Assembly: GCA_964452115.1 (NCBI GenBank)
Contig: CAYVKY010000068.1
Span: forward strand, 1 to 12,090
Origin: CAYVKY01 sp964452115
GTDB taxonomy: Bacteria > Bacteroidota > Ignavibacteria > Tepidaquicellales > Tepidaquicellaceae
Reading direction: 5' to 3'
DNA: 12,090 nt
Shown here: positions 1 through 5,802 of the stretch, in pieces
Position numbering within the stretch: the stretch's first letter is position 1
Layout of the letters: each line of letters begins with the position of its first letter
Program-made: the position numbers and the translations under genes
Notes under the pieces: generated by a model
What the model was told of the DNA's origin: nothing
The model's input: the letters and a program-made list of their open reading frames with translations, nothing else
Database searches by the model: none

Positions 1-21
1 ATAGATTATACAGTTTATTAT

Positions 22-162
22 ACCCCGTCGGGGTTATATGTTTCTTACAAACATATTAATTATCTCTATATTTAACATTTTAAGAAATTGCAAAACATTT
101 AACCCCCACGGGGTAAAAAGACTCAGATGTTAAAAGCTACAGACATATAACCCCGCTGGGGT
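22..162. repeat. diverged palindromic repeat units, array 1 left part
   Basis: Three short perfect palindromes with ACCCC and GGGGT arms and 3-nt loops occur at 22-34, 102-114 and 150-162. The last two lie 48 bp apart, in phase with the better-preserved 50-bp units that follow. Flanks differ between copies but share a TACA-AACAT-like stretch next to the palindrome. At 22-34 that stretch lies on the right side and reads as its reverse complement, so this unit may be inverted relative to the others. No open reading frame is convincing here. The likeliest explanation is old, decayed members of the same repeat family as 181-410. Confidence 0.75.
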
Positions 163-180
163 AAGGAAAAAAGGAATCTC

Positions 181-410
181 AATGTTACAATTATTTCACC
201 CCTCCGGAGTTCAGGAGACAAGAGAATCTTGGTGTTACAATTATGTCACCCCTCCGGGGTTCAGGAGACAAGAGAAATTCGGTGTTACAATTATGTCACC
301 CCTCCGGGGTTCAGGAGACAAGAGAAACTCAGTGTTACAATTATGTCACCCCTCCGGAGTTCAGGAGATAAGAGAAACTCAGTGTTACAATTATGTCACC
401 CCTCCGGGGT
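181..410 (+). repeat. 50-bp tandem repeat array, locus 1 (4.6 units)
   Basis: Four full units (181-230, 231-280, 281-330, 331-380) and a partial fifth (381-410) repeat with an exact 50-bp period. Each contains GTGTTACAATTATGTC, then the palindrome ACCCCTCCGGGGT (two copies read GGAGT in the right arm), then TTCAGGAGA and AAGAGAAACTC with few changes. Because 50 is not a multiple of three, every reading frame across it gives shifted versions of one peptide, so the apparent ORFs here are not genes. Units are near-identical along their whole length, with no unique spacers, so this is not a CRISPR array. The same unit recurs at 8211-8350. Confidence 0.93.
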
Positions 411-613
411 GAGGAAAAAATTACAACTACTGTGCGAAGGAAAAAGAGCAGTAATAATTTTGTGTACTTTGAGATTTTTGTGCTTTTTGTGTCTGTTTAT
501 TTATGTATCCGGGGTGAGAAAAAAATTACAACTACTGTGCGAAGGAAAAAGAGCAGTAATAATTTTGTGTGTTTTGAGAATTTTGTGCTTTTTGTGTCTG
601 CTTATTTATTTGT
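404..613 (+). repeat. 105-bp direct tandem duplication
   Basis: Two consecutive copies, 404-508 and 509-613, both begin CCGGGGTGAG and continue through AATTACAACTACTGTGCGAA and GAGCAGTAATAATTTTGTGT. They differ at only a few positions. The first copy begins inside the palindrome of the last 50-bp unit, so the duplication captured the right half of that hairpin. The length is a multiple of three, which makes an artificial open frame with a repeated hydrophobic peptide. No start signal or recognisable product supports a gene. Confidence 0.88.
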
Positions 614-785
614 GCTTTTGCGCTGTCAGTTACGCGCAGGGCATCGGCTAGCGACGCTCTTACTAAAAATGTAATGATTATTATTTTATTTTGGACAAGA
701 TATATGCTAAATATCAAAAGTACTCTTTTATGACATTTTCTATAAAAAATTTATTTGTTAATTTATTTGTTTATTATTTAAAATT
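614..785. other. intergenic stretch before mrp with a GC-rich patch
   Basis: A GC-rich patch (about 619-660) stands out from the surrounding AT-rich DNA. It holds an inverted pair TGCGC (619-623) and GCGCA (634-638), followed by a GCTAGC palindrome. It may be a fragment of another dispersed repeat, but only one copy is in this window. From 665 to 785 the sequence is strongly AT-rich, presumably holding the mrp promoter. I could not pick a convincing -35/-10 pair. Confidence 0.4.
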
Positions 786-1862
786 ATGGATACAAATATA
801 AAAGAAATATTAAGCAAGATTCAGGAACCTTATTTAAATAAAGATTTCACGTCATTGGATTTTATTAAACGGATTTCAAGAAATGGCGATGTGGTAAATC
901 TTGAACTGGGAATTTCAAAACAAAATGGTAACGAAACTCTTACAGAAAAAATAAAGAGCGAGATACTGAATTCGATACCCGGTATAAAAAATGTTACAGT
1001 AGAATATTCACTCGGCGTGGTGGCGCAGCACAATAAACAAAAAGACTCGGTGATTCCGCTGGTAAAAAACACAATCGCCGTTGCTTCAGGCAAGGGCGGA
1101 GTAGGGAAGTCAACCGTGGCTGTAAATCTCGCTGCAGCGCTGGTAAAACAGGGCGCAAAGGTCGGGCTGATTGATGCTGATATTTACGGTCCTTCGATTC
1201 CGTTGATGCTCGGCGTGTCAAAGAAACCGGGCTTGAAACAGGTGGGCGGCAAAAGTAAACTGGTGCCGGTGGAGCAGTATGACATCAAACTTATGTCCAT
1301 AGGATTTTTGATTGAAGAAGGTGCTGCAGTTGTGTGGCGCGGACCAATGGCATCGAGTGCGATACGTCAGTTCCTCACCGATACAATCTGGGGCGAACTG
1401 GATTATCTGCTTTTTGATATGCCTCCGGGAACGGGCGACATTCAGCTGACGCTCAGCCAGACAATTCCGCTTACAGGTGCAGTGATTGTAACCACTCCTC
1501 AGGAAATTGCGCTTGCAGACGCAAAAAAAGGACACGCAATGTTTGAGAAAGTGAATGTTCCGACGCTCGGCGTGATTGAAAATATGAGCTATTATCTGAA
1601 AGACAACGGTGATAAGGAATATATATTCGGAAAAGGCGGCGGTGAAAAAATGTGCAAAGAGGCAGGAATAAAACTTCTCGGTGAAATTCCGATTAATACA
1701 AAAATCCGCGAAAAGGGAGACGAAGGTTTCCCGATAGTGCTTTCAGTGCCTGAAGCAGAAGAATCCGTGATTTTCAATAATATTGCAAAAGATCTTATTC
1801 TTCAAATAAATAAAGGCAACTTAAATAATTCAAATTCAGGAATACCTGAAATAATAATATGA
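786..1862 (+). CDS. mrp: Mrp/ApbC-type iron-sulfur carrier P-loop ATPase
   Basis: Cytosolic Mrp/NBP35-family ATPase, expected to bind a [4Fe-4S] cluster and pass it to apo-proteins. Residues 5-75 form a MIP18/DUF59-type N-terminal domain. The ParA-like ATPase domain follows with a deviant Walker A GKGGVGKS (102-109), switch region LIDADIYGPSIP (128-139), WRGPM (184-188) and DMPPGTGD (211-218). At 358 aa the length is normal for the two-domain form. After ENMSYY (265-270), where many family members carry a CPxC cluster pair, this protein has LKDNGDK, so the pair is absent. One Cys remains at 290. Absence of the pair also occurs in Bacteroidota homologues, so this is probably lineage-typical rather than damage. 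The ATG at 786 has an A/T-rich leader and no Shine-Dalgarno. The stop overlaps the start of the NifU-like gene (ATGA). Confidence 0.95.
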   Translation: MDTNIKEILSKIQEPYLNKDFTSLDFIKRISRNGDVVNLELGISKQNGNETLTEKIKSEILNSIPGIKNVTVEYSLGVVAQHNKQKDSVIPLVKNTIAVASGKGGVGKSTVAVNLAAALVKQGAKVGLIDADIYGPSIPLMLGVSKKPGLKQVGGKSKLVPVEQYDIKLMSIGFLIEEGAAVVWRGPMASSAIRQFLTDTIWGELDYLLFDMPPGTGDIQLTLSQTIPLTGAVIVTTPQEIALADAKKGHAMFEKVNVPTLGVIENMSYYLKDNGDKEYIFGKGGGEKMCKEAGIKLLGEIPINTKIREKGDEGFPIVLSVPEAEESVIFNNIAKDLILQINKGNLNNSNSGIPEIII

Positions 1863-2095
1863 ACAAAGTAAATATTGATGACGTTAACAGGGTAATCGAA
1901 AAGGTCAGGCCGTACCTGCATCAGGACGGAGGAGATGTGGAAGTTGTAGGCGTAAGAGACGACAATATCGTGGAAGTGCGGCTGACAGGCGCCTGCCACG
2001 GATGCCCGATGAGTATGATGACCCTTAGAGCCGGAATAGAAAGAATATTAATGCTGGAGCTGCCCGATATCAAGCGGGTAGAATCCGTTTCATAA
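1859..2095 (+). CDS. NifU C-terminal domain iron-sulfur scaffold protein
   Basis: A 78-aa stand-alone NifU C-terminal (Nfu-type) domain. It carries the hallmark HQDGGDVEVV (21-30) and the cluster-binding pair C46-H-G-C49 within TGACHGCPMSMMTL. In this family two monomers bridge a [4Fe-4S] cluster through the CxxC and hand it to target enzymes. It covers the single domain completely and lacks any IscU or A-type partner domain. Its ATG overlaps the mrp stop by four bases (ATGA), implying translational coupling and probably joint work in Fe-S delivery. That is notable because this Mrp lacks its own CxxC. Its 3' end overlaps the end of the convergent nucleotidyltransferase gene by six bases, so there is no room for a terminator between them. 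Confidence 0.95.
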   Translation: MNKVNIDDVNRVIEKVRPYLHQDGGDVEVVGVRDDNIVEVRLTGACHGCPMSMMTLRAGIERILMLELPDIKRVESVS

Positions 2096-2749
2096 ATTTT
2101 CAATTTTTCCTATATCAAGAAAAGTACTGCCGCCTGCATCATAACCTTTTATGGTCAGGCGGTTTATATTTGAAATATACAGGTCAATAATATCGGAAAA
2201 TCCTCCGGGATGAGGAAGGTCAAAAAAACTTTTTGAAATAACGTGAACCCCGTTGAATGCGTAAGGAACAGCGCCGGCAGCCGAATTTCCGAATCTGCCT
2301 TTGAAATTCATATCTTTGTCAAATGCGAGAAATCTTTTTGAAGTGCGGCTCTGCACCAGCAGCGTAACATCCCTTTTTGAATTTAAATGAGCGGAAACTA
2401 TTTCATCAATTTTGAAGTCAGAGATTATATCGGTATTTGTGATTACGCAATAATCGGATTTTGATAAAAATTGTTTCGCATTTATGATTCCTCCGCCCGT
2501 GCCGAGTATATTCTCTTCATAGCTCAGCGTTATGGGAATGCCGAAATCATTTTCTTCGAAAAATTGTTTTATAATACCGGAGAAATAATGAGTGTTTACT
2601 ATGATTTCGTCGGCACCGGCAGCTTTCAGATTCTCAATCTGATAGCAAATCATAGGTTTGGATTTATACGGAATGAGCGGTTTAGGCAGAGTGTCAGTGA
2701 GAGGTTTGAGCCTTGTACCAAAACCTGCCGCGAGTATCATAGCTTTCAT
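2090..2749 (-). CDS. sugar-1-phosphate nucleotidyltransferase (NTP_transferase family)
   Basis: A cytosolic enzyme of the nucleotidyltransferase family that joins a sugar-1-phosphate to an NTP. The signature GxGTRLxPLT...PKPLxP is complete (AAGFGTRLKPLT at 7-18, PKPLIP at 22-27). LGTGGGI (82-88) lies where the base and sugar are bound, NTD (105-107) matches the metal-binding Asp, and the C-terminal YDAGGSTFLDIGKIENL resembles the closing strand of MurU- and RmlA-like enzymes. At 219 aa it is close to MurU (N-acetylmuramate-1-phosphate uridylyltransferase) and lacks the left-handed beta-helix of GlmU. The specific sugar cannot be decided from sequence, and no AmgK-type kinase gene sits beside it. 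It diverges from nadA across a 54-bp AT-rich gap. Upstream of the ATG I see only A/T, with no Shine-Dalgarno. Confidence 0.85.
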   Translation of the reverse strand: MKAMILAAGFGTRLKPLTDTLPKPLIPYKSKPMICYQIENLKAAGADEIIVNTHYFSGIIKQFFEENDFGIPITLSYEENILGTGGGIINAKQFLSKSDYCVITNTDIISDFKIDEIVSAHLNSKRDVTLLVQSRTSKRFLAFDKDMNFKGRFGNSAAGAVPYAFNGVHVISKSFFDLPHPGGFSDIIDLYISNINRLTIKGYDAGGSTFLDIGKIENL

Positions 2750-2803
2750 TTATAGAATATAAAAAAATAATTCATTAATTTTGAATTAACTAAAATATAA
2801 AAG

Positions 2804-3763
2804 ATGTTAAAAAGAATCAGCACAGAAACGACGGAAATGACAGACGAGATTTATGTCGAAGAAATCAAAAGATTGAAAAAAGAACTGAACGCAGTTCTGC
2901 TTGTGCATTACTATCAGCAGCCCGAAATTCAGGCGCTTGCGGACTATTTGGGAGACAGTTTGCAGCTTTCGCAGGCGGCGGCAAAAACCGAAGCGGACGT
3001 GATAGTATTTGCAGGCGTGCATTTTATGGCGGAGACGGCAAAAATTCTGAATCCGGGAAAACTTGTATTACTCCCGGATGTAAATGCGGGCTGCTCGCTT
3101 GCGGAAGGATGCCCCGCATTGCTGCTTCAGAAATTCAAAGATAAATATCCTGACCATTTATTAATAACATATATCAATTCTTCGGTTGAAGTAAAAGCAA
3201 TTTCGGATATCATAGTCACATCATCGAATGCGGAAAAAATCGTAAGGCAGATTCCCGAAGATAAAAAAATAATTTTTGCACCGGATAAAAACCTCGGCAG
3301 ATTTGTAATGAAAAAAACAGGCAGGGATATGGTGCTTTGGCAGGGGGCATGCATCGTGCACGAAACTTTCAGCGAAAAGAAAATATTAAGATTAAAGTTA
3401 GACTATCCCGAAGCAAAACTTATTGCACATCCCGAATGTGAAGAAAGCATATTGGATAAAGCAGATTTTATCGGTTCAACGAGTGCGCTGCTGAAATATA
3501 CTAAGGAAAATCCCGCCGGTCAGTTTATAGTTGCCACCGAGCCGGGAATAATAACCGAAATGAAAAAAGTGTCCCCGCAAAAAACATTTATCGAAGCGCC
3601 GCCTGAAGCAGGGTGCAGCTGCAATGAATGTCCTTATATGAAATTGAATACTCTTGAGAAGTTGTATAAATGCATGGAGCTCAGAACGCCTGAAATAGAA
3701 ATTGAAGAGAGCCTTAGATTAAAGGCGCTTAAGCCGATAGAGAAGATGCTTTCGATGAGTTAA
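2804..3763 (+). CDS. nadA: quinolinate synthase NadA
   Basis: Condenses iminoaspartate with dihydroxyacetone phosphate to quinolinate in de novo NAD synthesis, using an oxygen-sensitive [4Fe-4S] cluster. The family hallmarks are all present: VLLVHYYQQPEIQ near 31-43, DYLGDSLQLS (47-56), FMAETAKIL (74-82), and cluster cysteines C97 (NAGCSLAEGCP), C212 (AHPEC) and C276 in the GCSCNECPYM segment (270-279). The closely spaced cysteines C271, C273 and C276 are reminiscent of the redox-active Cys group of some NadA proteins. At 319 aa it is full length. No nadB or nadC lies in the window. The mrp and NifU genes on the same strand are plausible suppliers of its cluster, but the nucleotidyltransferase gene separates them. 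The end lies only two bases from the extended P1 repeat flanking rnpB. Confidence 0.96.
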   Translation: MLKRISTETTEMTDEIYVEEIKRLKKELNAVLLVHYYQQPEIQALADYLGDSLQLSQAAAKTEADVIVFAGVHFMAETAKILNPGKLVLLPDVNAGCSLAEGCPALLLQKFKDKYPDHLLITYINSSVEVKAISDIIVTSSNAEKIVRQIPEDKKIIFAPDKNLGRFVMKKTGRDMVLWQGACIVHETFSEKKILRLKLDYPEAKLIAHPECEESILDKADFIGSTSALLKYTKENPAGQFIVATEPGIITEMKKVSPQKTFIEAPPEAGCSCNECPYMKLNTLEKLYKCMELRTPEIEIEESLRLKALKPIEKMLSMS

Positions 3764-3772
3764 GATTTTTTT

Positions 3773-4144
3773 AAAATCCGCTAAATAAGCCGGATTCTGT
3801 TTCCCCTGACGTAGCAGAGGCGGCAATCATTTATCTGAACCGGTGCATTACTGCACAGATTTTATGCAGCCTACCCGGAGAGTTTATGAGCAAGCAGAGC
3901 TCCTCTCCATACTTGGCATTGCTCCGAACGAGGTTTATCAATCCCGGAAATTGCTTTCCGGATGGTAGGCTCTTACCCTGCCTTTTCACCGTAGCACTTT
4001 TGGTGCTGTTTCCTTTTCTGTGACACTGTCTGTACCGTGCCTTTTGCAAAGCACAGCCCCGGAATTTTCTTCCGGCGTTCCTGCTTTTACGGAGTCCGGA
4101 CTTTCCTCACCTTTTTCAAGGCGCGATTGTCTATAGCGGATTTT
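3773..4144 (-). ncRNA. rnpB: RNase P RNA, bacterial class A
   Basis: The catalytic RNA of RNase P, which trims tRNA 5' leaders. On the minus strand the conserved 5' P4 segment GAGGAAAGTCCGGACTCC lies at about 4091-4108. The matching 3' P4 segment ACAGAATCCGGCTTA is at 3786-3800. GGGTAAGAGCCTACC (about 3964-3978) and GGTAGGCTGC match other conserved core elements. About 372 nt is a normal length for type A. P1 is formed by 3773-3783 with 4134-4144, and the complementarity continues to 3766-3783 with 4134-4151, an 18-bp perfect match. The gene begins within about ten bases of the zinc-ribbon gene stop codon. I see no intrinsic terminator downstream, where it faces the end of nadA. Confidence 0.95.
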
Positions 4145-4152
4145 AAAAAAAC

Positions 4153-4983
4153 TTATTTATAAATGCTTACCAAAGATTCGTCAATCAGAATTCTTCCGCA
4201 GGACTGGCAGGTGAATATCTGTCCCGCCATTTTAATTTCAATTTCCCTTTGCGGAGGAAGTGATGTGTAGCAGCCGCTGCAATTTCCTTTTCTCACTATT
4301 GCGGTCGCTTCGCCTTCAAACATACTGTTAATCCTTTCGTAAAGGTTTCTGATGTCGTCATCGAGTTTCATCAGCATTGCTTTACGCTCGTTATGAAGCA
4401 TATTTTCTTCTTCTTCATATTCTTTCGTAACGTCGTCAAGTTTAATCTGGTTTTCACTTCTGTCCTGAATGCATTCCTGAAGGCGCTGAGTAACGAATTC
4501 CATATCGGATTCGAGGTCTTTTTTCTTGGCTGCAATTTCTTTTAATCTTTTTTCGTTTTTATCAAGTGTTTCCCAGCATCTGTCAATCATTTTCGAAATC
4601 TCGTCGTATTCTTTGTTGTTCTTTACGATATATTTCTGCTCGTCAAGTTTGCTTACCTGTCCTTCGAAAGTTTTGTTTTCTTTTAATGTCTTCTTTTCTT
4701 CTGCATTATACTTATCAATGTTATCCTGAGTGTCATCTTTCCTTGTCTGGAAATTTTCGATTTTTTCAGTTAATGCCGAAATCTTTTCCGGAAGATCACC
4801 TTTTTCTTCCTTTATATCTGCAAGTTCTTTGTCAACCTTTGTAAGTTCATACAGCATCTTCAAAACTGTAGTTTTGTCTTTTTTGGAATCCAAATCGTTG
4901 TTAAAGAACTCCAGAATTCTTGATTCTCCCTCTTTTAACTCGCCGCTTTTATTTAATTCATTATTATTTATCGGGTCATCCAT
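4153..4983 (-). CDS. coiled-coil C4 zinc-ribbon protein (CdsZ/CT398-like)
   Basis: A 276-aa cytosolic protein of the family with a long helical hairpin and a C-terminal zinc ribbon (zf-RING_7; CdsZ/CT398 in Chlamydia). Residues about 40-225 are highly charged and predicted coiled coil. They include the family hallmark VKNNKEYDEISKMI (120-133). The ribbon supplies C235/C238 (NCSGC) and C259/C262 (TCQSC). The general role is not settled. Chlamydial CT398 has been reported to bind sigma54 and type III secretion ATPase-type partners, and nucleic-acid contacts have been proposed for others. The acidic N-terminal 35 residues are an extension beyond the usual ~240 aa. The Nif3-like gene ends 12 bp upstream and rnpB starts just after the stop, so the three probably form a unit. 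The ATG at 4983 has no Shine-Dalgarno. Confidence 0.88.
   Translation of the reverse strand: MDDPINNNELNKSGELKEGESRILEFFNNDLDSKKDKTTVLKMLYELTKVDKELADIKEEKGDLPEKISALTEKIENFQTRKDDTQDNIDKYNAEEKKTLKENKTFEGQVSKLDEQKYIVKNNKEYDEISKMIDRCWETLDKNEKRLKEIAAKKKDLESDMEFVTQRLQECIQDRSENQIKLDDVTKEYEEEENMLHNERKAMLMKLDDDIRNLYERINSMFEGEATAIVRKGNCSGCYTSLPPQREIEIKMAGQIFTCQSCGRILIDESLVSIYK
4156..4184 (-). promoter_or_regulatory. sigma70-type promoter for rnpB inside the zinc-ribbon gene end
   Basis: On the minus strand TTGACG (4179-4184) and TATAAA (4156-4161) are separated by exactly 17 bp. This places transcription start near 4148-4150, immediately before the P1 helix of rnpB. The elements lie in the last codons and at the stop of the upstream zinc-ribbon gene. 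There is almost no intergenic space otherwise, so this is the best candidate for independent rnpB expression. Confidence 0.7.
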
Positions 4984-4995
4984 TATATTATAATG

Positions 4996-5634
4996 TTATA
5001 TTTTTTTAAATATGATTTTTTTGTTGATATTGCATATTATAATCTGACACTTATTCATTACTGCTTTTGAAATCAGATTATTGTCAAGTTCAAGGTCTTC
5101 ACAGTATAAAACAGTATTAAAGGAAAAATTATCCTTCACATTACTCTTATCTATACTTTTTGAAATTTTATTGATTAAATCCGTTAGTTTCATTTTGTTT
5201 TTCAGTACAATTGCGTATCCCGAAGGTTTATTGCTGCGTTTCATAAAATCATAAATTTCATAAGACGGTTCTTCGTAAGGATGAACGCTCAGAAGCGTAT
5301 CAATCGCAGCATCCAGATACACAGGTGCAATTTCCATTTCAAGTCGTACTTCTTCTTCAAACGCGAGTTTGCCTTTTTTTCCTGCAAACGGTTTTGAATT
5401 TTTTGACGGAAGAAATGTGCCGAGCCCCTTCATCCTGAATGAACAAAGGCTGTAGTCGCCTATCTTGCCTGCTTTTGCATTCGCAAGTTCGAAGGTAACT
5501 TTATCAAGATGGCTGACCGGAAGATATGTTACAATTTTCTTTTTGTTAACATACCCGTAAACTACAGGCTCTGCTGATTTAATTTCTTTCTTAGAGAAAA
5601 ATTTTATGTTAATTGATTTTGTTGTTGTGGTCAT
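4996..5634 (-). CDS. truncated Nif3-family protein: YqfO-type insertion domain with degenerate C-terminus
   Basis: Recognisable at residues about 33-130 as the CutA/PII-like domain that is normally inserted in the middle of YqfO/Nif3 proteins (IVTYLPVSHLDKV, AGKIGDYSLCSF at 55-66, PFAGKKGKL, VHPYEEPSYEIYDF at 117-130). Usual full-length proteins are about 365 aa and carry histidine and acidic metal ligands in N- and C-terminal halves. Here the N-terminal Nif3 domain is reduced to about 30 unrelated residues. The C-terminal 80 residues only faintly resemble the second half, with the His/Glu metal motif missing. I chose the ATG at 5634 (212 aa). A longer frame begins with GTG at 5682, but that codon lies inside a terminator stem. 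It sits 12 bp before the zinc-ribbon gene, a common Nif3 neighbour. It may be a stand-alone PII-like sensor or a decaying Nif3; the open frame argues it is still selected. Confidence 0.8.
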   Translation of the reverse strand: MTTTTKSINIKFFSKKEIKSAEPVVYGYVNKKKIVTYLPVSHLDKVTFELANAKAGKIGDYSLCSFRMKGLGTFLPSKNSKPFAGKKGKLAFEEEVRLEMEIAPVYLDAAIDTLLSVHPYEEPSYEIYDFMKRSNKPSGYAIVLKNKMKLTDLINKISKSIDKSNVKDNFSFNTVLYCEDLELDNNLISKAVMNKCQIIICNINKKIIFKKI

Positions 5635-5647
5635 ATCGGTTGCCGGT

Positions 5648-5686
5648 AAAAAAAAAGTGTATCTCTTTTTACTGAGATACACTTTT
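5648..5686 (-). terminator. intrinsic terminator/attenuator hairpin before the Nif3-like gene
   Basis: A perfect 13-bp stem joins 5674-5686 with 5653-5665 (minus strand AAAAGTGTATCTC and GAGATACACTTTT). It has an 8-nt AGTAAAAA loop and runs into nine consecutive T residues on the minus strand. The ATG of the Nif3-like gene follows 14 bases later. It could end metF transcription, act as an attenuator in the leader, or define the 3' end of a small RNA. On the plus strand the T tract is short (TTTTC), so it works mainly in the minus direction. Confidence 0.8.
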
Positions 5687-5754
5687 CAAAATTATTTAGT
5701 TAAGAATGTGCTTGCTGTTATCTGATAAAACAAATTTTTTATTACTTTTGAACA
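5687..5754 (-). promoter_or_regulatory. putative 5' leader RNA between promoter and terminator
   Basis: If transcription begins near 5754, a leader of about 65-70 nt precedes the terminator hairpin, giving a terminated RNA of about 105 nt. Read-through would give a mRNA with a ~120-nt leader. I see no match to a riboswitch class I know, no tRNA-like T-box element and no clear leader peptide. An alternative pairing that would break the terminator stem is not obvious by eye. Confidence 0.35.
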
Positions 5755-5760
5755 TACAAA

Positions 5761-5789
5761 AATATAATCATATTAATTTAATTTATCAA
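5761..5789 (-). promoter_or_regulatory. candidate sigma70 promoter downstream of metF
   Basis: On the minus strand TTGATA (5784-5789) and TATATT (5761-5766) are separated by exactly 17 bp, starting 14 bases after the metF stop codon. Predicted transcription start is near 5754. It lies upstream of the terminator hairpin at 5648-5686, not after it, so the RNA it makes must pass through that hairpin to reach the Nif3-like gene. The region is AT-rich, so chance matches are possible. Confidence 0.5.
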
Positions 5790-5802
5790 TACTTATTTTC
5801 GG

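Noticed and set aside
181..410. CRISPR array
   Set aside because: The period is regular, but the whole 50-bp unit is repeated with no unique spacers, and no cas genes are present.
616..662. GC-rich segment whose minus-strand frame reads RASLADALRVTD
   Set aside because: It resembles a dispersed non-coding repeat that gets translated by chance. With a single copy here I cannot support a gene or an element.
182..674. Open reading frames of 76-140 aa across the repeats
   Set aside because: They translate the 50-bp repeats in shifting frames and the 105-bp duplication. No start signal, no recognisable domain, and composition is driven by the repeat.
2750..2803. Promoters or an NAD-responsive element between the nucleotidyltransferase gene and nadA
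   Set aside because: Only 54 AT-rich bases, with no -35/-10 pair of good spacing and no riboswitch motif that I recognise.
3831..4049. 72-aa minus-strand frame
   Set aside because: It lies wholly inside the RNase P RNA gene.
5635..5682. GTG start at 5682 for the Nif3-like gene
   Set aside because: The codon and the following 16 codons fall within the terminator stem, loop and T tract. The ATG at 5634 is the better start.
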